This document shows, piece after piece, positions 11,866 to 24,849 of a stretch of DNA of 64,000 nucleotides. The position numbers were made by a program, and so were the translations under genes. The notes beneath the pieces are model-generated. The model worked only from the letters and a program-made list of their open reading frames with translations. It made no database searches and was not told the origin of the DNA. Each line of letters begins with the position of its first letter. Position 1 is the stretch's first letter. The stretch is from Oryzias latipes (taxonomy: Eukaryota; Chordata; Actinopteri; Beloniformes; Adrianichthyidae), in contig NC_019862.2 of NCBI RefSeq assembly GCF_002234675.1, positions 18,065,514 through 18,129,513 on the forward strand. Direction: 5' to 3'.

Positions 11866-12962
11866 CCCTTGTGCTATCCTAGGCACTTTAACATTGGGAG
11901 TTGGGTCATCTAGACCAGTGTTTTTCAACGTTTTTTGAGCCAAGGCACACTTTAACCTTGACAAAAATCCCGCGGCACACCAGCATTCAAAAATAAAAAC
12001 AAAAAAAGAGGAGAAACTCATAGTCTTTACTGATCTACAGTCCCTCCACAATCTCACCTGCATTTTTGTGATAATTGTGGCAGAAAAAGCTGGATGCTGC
12101 AGCTGTTTTTTTCTAAAAGATGTAATAAAAGTTGAGTTAGAAGATGTAAAAACTGTTTGATTTGTGTTCGTTGTGGTTTCAAGACGTTAAGAGAGACTCG
12201 TTGTGCGCCGAGACGCTCACGCTGTCACTTTTAACCCAATGCATTATGGGAGATGTAGTTCAATAATCCGCCGACCGCAAAAAGACTAGCGTCTCTGAGC
12301 TTCATTGTTTTGTTCACTTGTTCCACGGTCTGACACAGGATTCTGTGGAAAGCTGCACTGCTAAAGACGAGCTTTAGCTGGTATTTTTGTTAGAACTGAG
12401 CGACTTTATTAGCAAAATTAAGAACAAAGAAGTGAGGACTTTAACCACTTCTGATTGGTCAGACTGATGACATGTGATTAAGAATCCAAGAATGATTGGT
12501 GGAGACATTTAAAGTTGCAGGGCTTTTCCTAAAACAGCTGAAGTTGCGGCTAAATCGCGGTACCGTCATTCTTATCAAATCATGTCTTTAATAGAATCAA
12601 ATACACACAAAGAAAAAAAGTATTTTACGATCTTTCATATTCCTAATTTCTAAGTGTTTTATCAGGATTTGTAAGGATGAACAAAGAGCTGAAATCCTGG
12701 AGATGGAAAATGTTTTTAGATCAGTTAATGAGGGCAATTTCCCACGGCACACTTGACCATCTCCCACGGCACATTAGTGTGCCGCGGCACACTGGTTGAA
12801 AAACACTGATCTAGACCCACTAGACAGTGCGCTGAACTTTTTCTTCAATGATTTGTGATCTTCACTGGTGTCTATGAATTACATGAAATCCTCTCCACCT
12901 TTATCCACCTTTGTCGGGAGAACACGGCAATGTAAGGGTGGGGTCATAGGATAGCACAAGGG
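11866..12962. mobile_element. TTAA-flanked MITE (piggyBac-type), copy 1, split by a hAT element
   Basis: The left end reads CCCTTGTGCTATCCTAGG and the right end GGATAGCACAAGGG, each flanked by TTAA (11862-11865, 12963-12966). TTAA duplications and CCC-starting inverted ends are the hallmark of piggyBac-type elements. The internal text (TTGGGTCATCTAGAC, CAATGATTTGTGATCTTCACTGGTGTC) recurs in the other copies of this window. The element is non-autonomous and is interrupted at 11916-12808. Confidence 0.85.
11916..12808. mobile_element. hAT-type non-autonomous element nested in the MITE
   Basis: The terminal inverted repeats are CAGTGTTTTTCAAC and GTTGAAAAACACTG. It is flanked by a perfect 8-bp target duplication ATCTAGAC (11908-11915 and 12809-12816). 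Eight-base duplications and CAGTG...CACTG ends identify the hAT superfamily. No transposase frame is present, so it needs a transposase in trans. The internal GCATTATGGGAGATGTAGTTC segment is typical of fish hAT-like MITEs. Confidence 0.9.
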
Positions 12963-12966
12963 TTAA

Positions 12967-13679
12967 ACAATTAGTTTTGCAGATTAAGTTTCCTTGGAAA
13001 ACTCCTCTACTTAAAGGAACATGATTCCATCTTCTCAGATCACATGTCGGCATTTTCTTGAAAACGATCATAGGAGCAATGATCATTTATATATAAACAC
13101 AAAGATATATCTTTGTGTTGAGCAGATAATTTTTCTTCAAAGGTCATCAAAACAATTTTTATTGAAATGCTTCTGTTTGTAACTTTACCCCGCTCCAACA
13201 CAAAATGTTTTGTAAGGGTAGATATAATGTGATTTTAAAAATGTTTTACCTCATTGAATGGTAAAAAGCAAGAACTGTTAAACTTTTTTCAGTCCAAATT
13301 AATCCAAAAAGGTCAGATTTTAAAAGTCTATACTGGCAGGTTATTGGTGTAATCCTTGTGCATTGTAGTTGTTCCGATCAAAGGAAAAAAAATGGCTTAA
13401 TCGTCTAAATCAAAAAACTAATTATAAATTTGCATTTCCAAGTCAATTCCATGATCTGAAAATGCTTTTTCCTCTGGTAACATGGCACATTAAAGAAATA
13501 AGGGTAGTTGGCAAACCTTTTTTTTTTCAAACCTTTACCAGGCTTGTTTTTACCAAAATAAGTAAGAAAGCTAAAAACTGAAAATCTATTCGTGTCCACA
13601 AATATGAACAAATAATTTCAGCCATTTTACACATCAAACAAGGTAGGACTATAAATGTGTTATTTAATTTCTTCTTTAA
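12967..13679. other. Intergenic AT-rich DNA
   Basis: Nothing recognised on either strand between the two MITE copies. Confidence 0.45.
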
Positions 13680-13870
13680 CCCTTGTGCTATCTTAGATGA
13701 CCCCACCCTTACATTGACGTGTTCTCCCTACCATGATAAAGGTGGAAAGATTTCATGTAATCCATGGACACCAGTGAAGATCACAAATCATTGAAGAAAA
13801 AAGGTTCAGCGCACTGTCTAGTGGGTCTAGATGACCCAAATCCCAATTTTAAAGGGCCTAAGATAGATAT
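13680..13870. mobile_element. piggyBac-type MITE, copy 2, right end decayed
   Basis: It starts after TTAA with CCCTTGTGCTATCTTAG and carries the family core (AGTGAAGATCACAAATCATTG, CTAGTGGGTCTAGATGACCC). The right end is eroded (GGGCCTAAGATAG), so its terminus and TTAA are lost. Confidence 0.8.
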
Positions 13871-16467
13871 ATAAACTGTTTAAAATTCTTAACATTTATA
13901 TTTTTTGCTGATAATTAGCCATTGTATGCATATTTTTACCTCTAGTATTTTTTTGTTTTAGTCAGCTCAGGAACAAACTAGAAGCAATAGCTGTTCAATC
14001 TGTTTTGCTGTGACATGAGAAGACGAGGGTTAATGGAAGAATGTTTTTTGGGGAGGGGTTCAAAGAGGACAAAAAGGAGGAGCTGACTGGAGGTCAGATG
14101 TCCCGGTGACTTTCTGCAAAGTGGTCTAACTTTGGGGCCGGAGGTGAAGATGAAACGTGGGTCCAAAGTGAAAACAGCCAAGTGTGGCTGCAGTTTGAGT
14201 AAAGATGAGGTTGATTGAATTTAGAGCCAAAGGCAAAGCATGGAAACATTTCACAGTAGGTGTTTATGCCTGGAGAGAATAAGGTGCCGTATTTAGGTCA
14301 GGATCTGGAGCTGGGGTTGGTGTGATACCAAAGCAGGACTGAAAGTGAGCTGTCAAGACTGTCAGGATAACTTTTTTTTTTTTATTCAACACAGCTTTCA
14401 TAGAGGTGCGGCACACTCAGGTAAGCTGCAAGATTTGCACAAAATACAGTTTTTTAAGGTTATATGTCTTTGTCACTATTTATAGAGTAAAGTAGCGTAA
14501 TGCATTATTTGTTTGCATTCACACTTTAGTTTAAACAAGAAAAATAGTAGATATTAAAGTCAGTAAACAATGAAGTATTGTTGATTGTTCATAACAGATT
14601 AGGTCTAAACCTCTTCAAGAAGAAAGACAGAGAAGGTCGCTCCGGCACTGAGATCGTTTTAGTACAGATTACATCCTTGTGTTCCCGTGTGGAACAGAAT
14701 GTTCATCTTAATGATTGAGTTTAAACAGATTAATGCAATTCCAGATAAGACTGTGCAGAGCAGCAGAGAAGATTTCAGATGAGCCACAGATAGCTGGGAG
14801 ACACTGATGACTTATGGAGCAACGTGAGACAAGATGTTTCCGGTACAATCCAGGATTGCAACCTGAATCCACTTCAGCTACTGGATTCTCAAGCAAATTA
14901 TCAGCTATTGCAGATTGATTTTATCACAGTTTTTTATTATTGGCTTATTGTATGGCTTTTGTTATTGTATTAAGCAACTCAGTGCTTCCCACCCTTGTTG
15001 CTATCTGTGGTTGGTGAAAAAGCAAACGTACTAAATAATTAATTCAGAATTGACAAAGCCTCTTGGATAAGAGGTGAAACGTCTTCTAACTTTAAAACCA
15101 AGTCCAGATGACATCCCCTAAACCTACTACAATGGAACCAACCTGGATGAATGAGAGTCTTCATAGAAACGTACTAAATAATATATCGGGTCTCAGATTT
15201 TGTATGTGGAAACATTTTAAGCCAAAATAAGGGATAAAGCTTGTGTAGTTCTAGAAAAGATAAATACATTTCAAGAAGGACAGATCTTGAAAGTGTAATC
15301 AAAAGATTTAACAGTGAAACAGTGAATGGAATAGTCCGAAGTATTTTGGCAATTAGGCACTGGGCCGGAGACATCTTGCATGCTTGGAATGACCTTGGAA
15401 CGTGTAAAGAGACCCCAGAGCTTAGACGCTGCTGGTGGCTGAGGCCAGACTGCGCCGGAGCAAAAAGCCAGGAGGAGAACGGGGCAGATGTGAGCCAGCA
15501 AAAATGTCTGGAGTGCGGATAAACAAACTTCTATAAATTTAAAGCCAGGGATTTGACTGTGATTTGCTATGAGGAAAGTGAGCACTTTAGTATTAGCTCA
15601 GAGGGAGGAGGACTAATTGATGAGTGACGTGTGGAGTGAAGAACCAGCAACCCAGCATACCTGAAGATGAGGAAGATCTTACTGAAATTGAAATTGGGTC
15701 TCGGCTTCACCACCACAAATTTTGCTACTTCAGTTTCTTAGGTTCTTTGCTGAGTATTTTTCTAGTTGTCACTTGTTCCAAAGCAATAAACTAAAGCAAC
15801 AAGCACATTTCAGAAGTCCATCGAAAGGATCACTCTGACTGGAAAAATATGTCTGGATCCTATGGATAATCCACTGGGATGTGGGAAAAGCTGCTTGGAC
15901 CAGATATATTTAGTCAAAAACTAAGCCTTATTCATAAACATGACACCTGGAAAGGTGACAGACTGGGCTGACTGATGGCAAACAAAGAAACAAATGAACA
16001 GGTACGCTCACAGACAGCTGGAAAAATGTACATGCACATGGAGTCATAAATAAACATGGAAAGACGTACCATTCTATAAGATGTACGTCGCTGTCAGCAC
16101 TGCAGACTTGGCCTTTAAACCCACTGCCTGCAAGAGTAATGACCAGGATTACTGGACTTCCCTTATGTGTAACTTATCCACATGCAGTTATGCACCATTC
16201 AGTCCTTTTTCTTCTGCCGTGGGATGTAATAAAGCCTGGATAAAAAAAGGAAAATATTTTATCTGCATAAATTAGTAAAAGTAAATACGAAATGTAGGTC
16301 TGTTAGTTTGTAAATTGTGACAACTATTTTTAAAACTGTGATATTTAAACTGAGTGACGTCTTTGTTTTTACTAAAACATTACGTTTCTAGTTTAATTCC
16401 AAAATCTTTTGGGATCTGCACTGGATTTAGTTATAGAACAAGAAATTAAAGTTATTCTATCAATTAA
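13871..16467. other. Intergenic DNA with one repeat fragment
   Basis: No gene recognised. Near 15045-15175 lies an interspersed-repeat fragment (AAGCCTCTTGGATAAGAGGTGAAACGTC ... GGATGAATGAGAGTCTTCATAG) of a type common in fish and probably retroelement-derived. Confidence 0.4.
15045..15175 (+). repeat. Interspersed repeat fragment (retroelement-tail type)
   Basis: The GACAAAGCCTCTTGGATAAG block, GAGGTGAAACGTCTTC and TGAATGAGAGTCTTCATAG are recurrent fish repeat motifs. The exact class could not be determined from this fragment. Confidence 0.45.
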
Positions 16468-17443
16468 AGCCGCTCCAATCCTCGTTTGATCTATTTTGAA
16501 AGCATTCTCAGTGGTCTTTCAATTATGATTATGCCATTTTTAGCTGTCACAATGTGATGTGACAAGAGTGGCCTGGTGTACATAGGAGGCAGATGACTCT
16601 TAAGTTCAGGAACAGGTTTTATTCTCTGGTCTCACACTCTGGCTGCACAGCTCACACACTCACTCAGACAAACATTTCAAATAATAACAAAAGATAGAAA
16701 TTTCCTGTAAATAATACAGTTAAAGTCCTGCAAATAAAGACATACATAAATAAACAAACAACTGAAATCATTACAACAAAATGTATATACAAAGAAATCC
16801 AAATTCTTTCCACTTCCTGTGCCCAACTATTAAACAGGAAGTAAAGGCCTTGGCCACCATTTTGTTCCTTGGGCAACAGGAAGAGAAGGTGAGAAACATT
16901 ACAAAAATCAAAGAAGTCTTAAACATTTGGTGATTATGCACAATGTGTCTAAAGGTGATCAGTTATGACAGACCGGTGACAAGTAGAAAACTACTTTGTC
17001 ACATTAGCCTCAATCAAAAAACCTGTGTTGTTTTCTAGTGAACTATAAATTTACCGCTGAGTTGGGGGCAGGACTGTCAGTGTGGAGTAAGCCTGCCTCC
17101 TTTCTCATCATCCACCTGTTAACACTCTCTCCCACTAGCTTACAGCCCCTTACAACCCCAGCCTAACATTATGGACGCAACAAAACTGGTGAGCAATGTC
17201 GGAGCTATCCAGCCGTACAGTTTGAGCCAGATACCAGCTCCAACGAGAAAAATTAAGAGGTACTGTACACGTTAGTCGTCTATAAGCAGATGCATGAGAA
17301 TAGAGCGGAGCAGGGAGCTGCCTTGGAAACGTGTACATCACACTTACAAACTTTTTCCAATATATCCTCCTTCATAAGAAAAATTCCAATGTCAAAAACA
17401 TGTAGAAAAAACACCAAAACATATTTTTCATCGGAGTGGGTCT
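16468..17443. mobile_element. Second TTAA-flanked MITE family, copy A, split by a solo LTR
   Basis: The left end AGCCGCTCCAATC and right end CATCGGAGTGGGTCT are imperfect inverted ends, each next to TTAA (16464-16467, 17444-17447). Its interior (TCAGTGGTCTTTCAATTATGATTATG, GAGTTGGGGGCAGGACTGTC, CCCACTAGCTTACAGCC) is shared with copies at 42546 and 59859. It is non-autonomous and interrupted by the LTR at 16545-17003. Confidence 0.7.
16545..17003. mobile_element. Solo LTR of an LTR retrotransposon
   Basis: The 459-bp insert begins TGTCACAATG, ends CTTTGTCACA (TG...CA) and is flanked by the 5-bp duplication TTAGC (16540-16544 and 17004-17008). The same site is uninterrupted in the related MITE copy at 42546. 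A CAAATAAAG polyadenylation-like signal lies at about 16731. No internal coding region is present, as expected after recombination between two LTRs. The retroelement family cannot be named from the LTR alone. Confidence 0.75.
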
Positions 17444-20249
17444 TTAATGCTTGTTGGTCTTTAACTTCAGGTTGAGCACCATTCAGCTCAGGCTTTCATG
17501 GCTTGAGAAGTTTTTTGACAAATTGTGACTTTTGCTAAAATCAATACAGGAAAGCATGAAGAGCCTGTGCTGAACAAACTGCAGCTCTTGATTCTGTGAC
17601 AAAAGGGAGACTGCAGAAACAGAGTTTCCACTTCCATTCCAGTTTTAATAACAGCGGGAAACTCAGTCTGGGGAACAAAAAGATATATATATATATAACA
17701 CATGGCCCACAGCAGGTGGCTGCCATCTAATCTTCCAACAGTGTTCCCTGTGGAGATACAAGTCAAGTCTTCATTTGTGGTTTGTTCCACAGTGCAAAGG
17801 TGAGACTACCAAATCAAATTTTAGTGTGCAGCTCAGAACACCAGTCATCAAAATAGTTTTGCAGTGGAAAAGCAATCATTTGGAAGCAACAAACTAAGCT
17901 GTTATTCTTTTGATCAGTTATTGTTGATATGCATTTGTCATTGTTAATATTATTATTATTATTCCTATTACATATAGACATATTTTATACCAAAAATAAA
18001 ATTCAGGTGCAGAAAATAAACACAACAGTTAAGTGGCAGCCAGGACAGGTAAAGTGCAGATGAAGATAAGTAATTAATTAACCGTGTAAAAAAGAAAAGT
18101 ATATGCACTCACAGAGAGATTGCCAAGTAATTCCAAACCTAATAATTGTGCCAAATTACATAATTTCTGTAGTTGTTGGCAAATACAAGATTTCTAAGTC
18201 AGTTCTTTTTTTAATGGTTTAATCCAACCCTGGAAGCTACATATCAACTCATAAGAACGTGATGGGACTGGGGGGTCATTTGTGACCGGGACAACAGAAA
18301 TAGTCTTGTCCTGCATACACAATTAGGGGATTGTGCTCACTAAATATTTAAACAAGATCTCCAAGGAATACGTTTTTACTTTCTTATAAATGGCTGTGAG
18401 ACACTGATGCCAGTCCCTAATGCTTCATGAGCAGTTTCTGTACCCTATGATCGGTCCTGCAGCATCTACAGAACACTTCTGCATGGCATTAGGGCCAGAG
18501 GCAGCTAGCTGATTGGGAAGTCTGGAGGGCATCTGAACATCTAAACTAATTATGATTTATGCCTCAGAGTCAGGCAGATCACAAACTGCAGATGCGTGAA
18601 ATTAACTTTAATTACTTAGTTTGTGCAGTTGAGCTGTTTTTTTGTTTTGTTTTGCTCTGATAGAAACTGACTGAGATACTGTGAGACCAACATAACACTA
18701 TAGAGATGAAAATATATACTTTTATGGTTGATAACATCTGGACACAGAAATTATATGACTTTGTAACATCAAATATTTCATAAAAATGTCTGTCAAGAGC
18801 TGAAAAACAGTATGTGTCTCAATGTTTCATCCAAACCTATAAATTTCATTTTTTAAAGTGCAAAAAATAAAATAAAAACTCCCTCTGCTGGTTTATATCC
18901 ATGGAAAAAAGTCCCTCTGTGTGGTTGTCTATCTTTTAACAGCTCCAGCTTTCAGTCACACTTGCTGGTATGAACATGATAAATACTCCTTTAAGCCGCA
19001 TTAAGCTGCATTATTTCATGCTTCTTGAGTCAAAGTTGCATACATTACACTTAATGGAGTCATGGAATCCCATGTAATATTCATGAGCTCCTCTCGCTTT
19101 CAGTCAATGTTATCAAAACACACTGAGCAACTTCCCTCAACTTTTTACATGTCTGCCTTCTGTGCGTGAAAATTTGATGCTATCTGACCCTTCAAGCAAT
19201 ACGTTAACCTTAACAAAATGGCAATCAAACTATAAAGACTTTGTATCCTGTAGTCAACATGATTCGTGCTGCGGTATTGCTAAAAAAAACAGCATTTTGT
19301 TTGCAGATTTAAGTTGCTCCTGTAGCTGCTTAGGATGGAAGTATAAACTCTTTTAGAAAGGTAACTTGATACATCACAGTGGGGTCACTGTAATTTCTCT
19401 AACCTATTTCAATGTATTTATCACACATGCATATGAGAAGCTGAGAGTAGAGGTGAAGTTCTGCCGGAGATCAGCTGATGAGCGAGGCGCAAAATAAAAA
19501 TACAGTTTGCACCTTGAAGTGTAAAGGAAATAACGTGGAAGAAGTCAACATTAGAAATCTTTGGCTGTATGTGATTTTTTTCAAACGCTTACAGCAGAAG
19601 TATTTTGTATCAGGTGGCTCTCTTGTTATATTGTGCATATTTTACCTTTTACAGATACATTTGCCTGTTGATGCTCATGCAATCGTTTTTGCTCTGCAAA
19701 CAGCACTTCTTAAAGCATGTCAACTTCTTCTTTTTGTCCATCCAGACTCGTGACATCAAGAGTTTACCTGGACTGTGCACATGGACTCTGAAAATGAGGT
19801 GGATTTCCTTAATACCCTCTGTCCACCTCCCTCTTTTAGCATAACTTCCTATCTTCCTATTTTCCTATCCTACCTTTCTTTTCAGGAAAATAGAAGTATT
19901 TCAACCACTGAGTAGCTAAAAAGACCCAATACATAAAAGTAGTGCAACAGACTGTGGCTCCACATGTTTGTTGCCTCAGAAATGGGACAGTGTAAATATA
20001 AACTAATTGATTAAAATACATTTTTCTCCACATATTCCTATGCTCTGACTACCTTAGGGACAAAGTTCTCTTTAATTTTTGGTGCCTGACTTGTTAAATA
20101 CTACAGCAAAATGCTGTTCAGAAACCACAAATGAATTGACTTTCAGATACAAAAAAATAATAGCATTAAAAGTTTATTAATGCTGTGATAGATGCTGCTA
20201 ATAGTTTTTATTAAAATTGAATAAAAGTCCATGAAAAAGTCAAGAAAGT
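17444..20249. other. Intergenic DNA
   Basis: No gene or clear element end recognised. Short ATATAT and TTATTATTATT tracts lie at about 17682-17696 and 17948-17962. Confidence 0.45.
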
Positions 20250-20597
20250 TTTAAAGGGGCTTCACGAAAACCATTTGCCACAAAGACAGCTTCTTCCCCC
20301 GAGCCGTCACTCTGATGAACTCCTGACTCCTGACCACTCAAGAACACGGAAGAACACGGAACATAACCATAGAAACTACCACATTGGAACTGCTGTTGCA
20401 TTTTATTTTAGTCATCTTTATTTAGTTATGTTTCTTTTTTCCTATATCTACTTTATGTTATTTTTCTTTTTGTATTATTTATCCTTTTTGTGCTTCAAAC
20501 ATTTTTATACCTTGCTGGTTTGCACGGGAGCACAAGACACCGAAAACCAAATTCCTTGTACAAGCACTGTACTTGGCCAATAAAGCTGTTTCTGAAC
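20250..20597 (+). mobile_element. LINE 3' end fragment
   Basis: Frame text resembling the last residues of a fish LINE reverse transcriptase (CHKDSFFPRAVTLMNS then stop) is followed by a 3' tail. That tail ends AAATTCCTTGTAC ... GTACTTGGCCAATAAAGC, a characteristic LINE 3' terminus with its own AATAAA. It is 5'-truncated, as most LINE copies are. Confidence 0.75.
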
Positions 20598-22815
20598 AGA
20601 GGGTTCAGAAACAGAAGCTACAGATAGTGAAAAAAAAGAAAGCAAATCACACGTATCATAATTTGATTGTCAGTCATTTATATTCTCAGCATGGATTTGT
20701 TTATTTTATCGATGTTTTACCAGCTTTTCAAAAATGATATTATTTGTTATGAGCAAGCCAAACTGAATTTAAAAAGAAAAGACTTGTGGCTAATTATCTT
20801 AGTCTGACATTTGCTGACATCAGGGGTTCAGCATGGGTTTTGGAAGAAACGTGCCAAATTAAAGTATCATTTCAGGGGGTGGGGAAAACAGAATTGGAAT
20901 CACAGAACATTTGTATTTTAATCATTACACCCTGTTTGCCCCAAATATTTAACTTTACTTATTCTGGTTTTAAAAATCCCCGATGTTTTCTGCTTGAACC
21001 AAATGAAACAGAAAAGTTGCACACGGCCTTTGATTTAGTAAAGTATAATACTTAGAATGGTAAATGTATTGTACTGTTTTGTCAGATTCACAAGCTCCAT
21101 TGCACAAATTAAAAGCCTCAGCTTGATTTCACTGTTCATCAATAAGACAATGAAAGAGAAGCAAGTGTAAGAAGAAGAAAAAACATTTTTTTAAAAATTC
21201 ATAAAAGACATTGCTTGAGGACCAACATTTATTTGTCAAACGGAATTAATAACTAAACGAATCGCCTTTGGTGCTCACAAAACAATCAACAAAAGTGTTG
21301 CGCAAGTTACTCCCAAATGATTTGACAGATTACTTATTATTATTAACAAATGTAATCTTGTTACTTATCATAATGCGTTACATAGGTATATTACGTTTAA
21401 TATAGAATTCTGTAATACTTAAGCCCCCCCACAACACCAAAACCCCCAGAAAAGGAGGAGCCAAAGCATATGCAGAGATTGAGCCAAGAGGCTAGCCAAA
21501 ATATTCACATCCGGTTCTATTCACTCAGAAATCAGACAAGGGGGATTTGATACTTGCCCTCCCAGGACTTTTAGCTGCCAGGTAAAACTGTGCTTCATCT
21601 CCACTCTTCATCAAAGGCAGAAATTCAGCACCAAAGGAACACAGTGACTCCCTGTTAAATGAGGGTTTGAATCTAATGCAAGAACAGTGTTTGAATCAGC
21701 AACAAACACTGCAGCTTGGGAAATAATTTCCTCACGGTGCAAAACATCCCCATTTTTCATGCCATTAGGAAAGCAACAAACAGAATGGAAAAAAAATCCT
21801 AGATGGCTTAAAGGTCATTTTTAATGGACATTTATTATTGAACATTTTATAAATACTCAGTTTGTTATGAGATCTCTAGTTTATCACGGATCTTTTATCC
21901 AGTTTTTTGGGTCACTAGGGGCAATAAAGTCACTGAAATAAGGCTTAAAGATGCCTTTTCCTCACACCATCAGTATATCAAAAACCCTGGTGCATTAATA
22001 AACCTTTACACTAAGTTGTACAGTTCAGACAGGCTTTAAAAGAAGTGTTCTGTCTTCGTCCAACAAAAAACATGCACAGCAGGGCATGCGTGACTCCATT
22101 GCATAAAAGGAGTTGCCACACAACACTTTTAAGACATTTTCTTTCTGCAGAAATTCTAGGATATTATCATTGACTTGTTCTATTTGGGGTGATCTGTTAT
22201 CTTCCTGAACTCCACCAGTGAAAGTTGCAATGAAACAGTACATCCAAACATGGCTTCCTACAGGGTAAGAGTCATGAACACATTATAAATGTGGCGTCAC
22301 AGTGACTCCTGCCCTTTTGCATCAATTTACACTGTTCTAATGAGGAGAAAAGAGCAGCAGTAAAGCAGAAAGATGAGAGGCAACACCGAAAGGTTTTCAT
22401 TAGTCAGTTTTGTTAAGAAACTATTTTTAATCCTCCTGAGACCATCCACCTGACCATTCATGAAATGAGGATGCATATGAACTAAATGTACAGTATATAC
22501 ATCAAGTTCCTCTCAAGCACAGAGAGCAGATGTGAATGTTCAATCACAAATTACACAAAAATGTATTTTTTTTTTCCAGATATTTTTAAATGTAGTTTAT
22601 TTTAATAGATTGCGAAGGAACACATTCAGGTGACATCTTCAAAACATTGCTGGTTATTTCAGGTAAACAAAAAATGCACATGTTTAAGCATTTGTGTTTT
22701 CTATTTTATTTTTTACTTACAAGCTTACAGTGATTTCTTCTTATTTTCTTTTGGTCTACACTGGACTGTTTTACAAGTCTACATATGGATGTAACCCAGA
22801 TTTCTACATGTTTAA
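20598..22815. other. Intergenic DNA
   Basis: No gene recognised. The sequence is AT-rich with scattered short open frames lacking domain similarity. Confidence 0.45.
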
Positions 22816-23020
22816 CCCTTGTGCTATCTTAGATGACCCCACCCTTGCATTGACGTGTTATTCCTACCATGACAAAGGTGGATAAAGGCGGAAAGATTTC
22901 ATGTAATCCATGGACACCAGTGAAGATCACAAATCATTGAAGAAAAAAGGTTCAGAGCACTGTCTAGTGGGTCTAGATGACCCAACTCCCAATGTTAAAG
23001 TGCCTAGGATAGCACAAGGG
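22816..23020. mobile_element. piggyBac-type MITE, copy 3 (complete)
   Basis: CCCTTGTGCTATCTTAG ... CTAGGATAGCACAAGGG with TTAA on both sides (22812-22815, 23021-23024). It is 205 bp, the standard length of the family here. It abuts a copy of the second MITE family. Confidence 0.9.
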
Positions 23021-23024
23021 TTAA

Positions 23025-23150
23025 AAACCCACTCCAATCATCATTTGATCTATTGTAAAAGTATTCCAAGTGGTTTTTTAACTACAATTATGCTGTTTAT
23101 AGCCAAAATAAAGTGTGGGATGTTGTGTTTTAACATGATAAATCACAAAA
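23025..23150. mobile_element. Second MITE family, left-end fragment (copy D)
   Basis: The text AAACCCACTCCAATCATCATTTGATC and AAGTGGTTTTTTAACTACAATTATG matches the left end of the family seen at 16468, 42546 and 59859. Its outer TTAA (23021-23024) is shared with MITE copy 3. The right side is lost. Confidence 0.6.
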
Positions 23151-24037
23151 AAGAAAGTTAAGTTGAAAGATTACTTAAGAAATTATTACTGAGTTTGAAT
23201 CCAACACAAATAAAAGTAGTTTAAATTATCAGAAGGTCAGATGAGATAACATAGCTGTAAAACAGAGATAAAATATATTCAAGCTGAAAAAAAGTGCCAA
23301 AAGCAAAAGCAAAGATTAGCGGAGAGAAACTCTGGTTTCATGTGGAGTGCCTGCAGCTCCACAGATCAACTTGATCTTACTTCTTTGAAATCTAAGTTTG
23401 CTTACGTCAGATTTACCTTGTACCAGAAACCTTGTTTGTTGAACGATCTTTGTCTTGGTCGTGTTTGCCTCCTCCTCATCCTTTTTGTAAGACTTGATAG
23501 CATTTTAGTTTAGCACTATAAAGTTTAATTGAAATATAAAGTGCATTAAAAATAAAATGTATTATGGTTATCATTATGTGAGGTAGAAATGCTCCCCAAA
23601 CTGAATGTGTACAGACACTGGAAATGTGAGAGGTTGACGGGACCAAAATGATCCTTGTCAACATACAACAGAGAGAGATGGCAGACTGATGAAACCATGA
23701 AGTCCATCTCTGTGTAGACATAAACAGAGGCTCACAACAGCGAGGGGAGAAGCTGTAGTTCCAGTAGAACTTAAAATGGGCTCATTCATCACAAAGACAG
23801 TTAAACTCTGGACAGCTTTTAAGATGATTGTGGACCAAGTTTTTTCTTTGTACTGTCTTGCCAAAGGTAACAGATTATGATAAATAGACTGTCTATGCAG
23901 TAAAAATTACCTTTTTTATTATTTAAACTTCATTGCTGTTTTTGTATTTTTGTTCTGTAGGTGCCTGAAAACATGTTCATGATGAAAGGACTACTATATG
24001 TTTATTTGACATGCTGACAGATGGACATTCCTTTTAA
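23151..24037. other. Intergenic DNA
   Basis: Nothing recognised on either strand. Confidence 0.45.
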
Positions 24038-24243
24038 CCCTTGTGCTATCTTAGATGACCCCATCCTTGCATTGACGTGTTATTCCTACAATGACAAAGG
24101 TGGATTAAGATGGAAAGATTTCATGTAATCCATGGACACCAGTGAAGATCACAAATCATTGAAGAAAAAAGGTTCAGCGCACTGTCTAGTGGGTCTAGAT
24201 GACCCAACTCACAATGTTACACTTTAACAGGATAGCACAAGGG
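24038..24243. mobile_element. piggyBac-type MITE, copy 4 (complete)
   Basis: Inverted ends CCCTTGTGCTATC / GGATAGCACAAGGG flanked by TTAA (24034-24037 and 24244-24247). The length is 206 bp and the core is the same as in copy 3. Confidence 0.9.
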
Positions 24244-24628
24244 TTAACTGTTATGCTGTGAAATGTGTATCTTGTCGTTGTACCAAATTATTGTACCAAA
24301 TTGGACTCTGTTCACATGGTGTGGGGATACATGTGTGCAAATGTCTAAAAATTGAGAAAAAAAACAGATTTTGAATGTCACACATGTATACACAGTTTTT
24401 GTTTCACCTCACAAAGTTTCCGAATAGAAAGAAAATGTAATTGAGGTGACAGACACACCTCATTTTGGGTTTTCCACACAATGGTCTCGTTGTGTACAGT
24501 GTGCCTCACATAGCCAAAAAGATTCTACAAGAAAAAATTTTTTAATGTGGCATCAGAATTCTGTATGTATCAAAAGCTGATATTTCCATTCATCATTCAA
24601 ACAGCCATGAACACACAACATTGCTTAA

Positions 24629-24833
24629 CCCTTGTGCTATCCTAGGCACTTTAGCATTGGGAGTTGGGTCATCTACACCCCACAAGACAGTGGGCTGAAC
24701 CCTTTTTCTTCAATGATTTGTGATCTTCACTGGTGTCCATGGATTACATGAAATCCTCCACATCTTTATCCACCTCTGTTGTGTTAGGGATAACACATCA
24801 ATGTAAGGGTGGGGTCATTGGATAGCACAACGG
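24629..24833. mobile_element. piggyBac-type MITE, copy 5
   Basis: The left end is CCCTTGTGCTATCCTAGG after TTAA (24625-24628). The right end is GGATAGCACAACGG followed by TTGA, so the right terminus and its target duplication carry point changes. Orientation is opposite to copies 3 and 4. Confidence 0.85.
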
Positions 24834-24849
24834 TTGAGGAGCTCCACAT

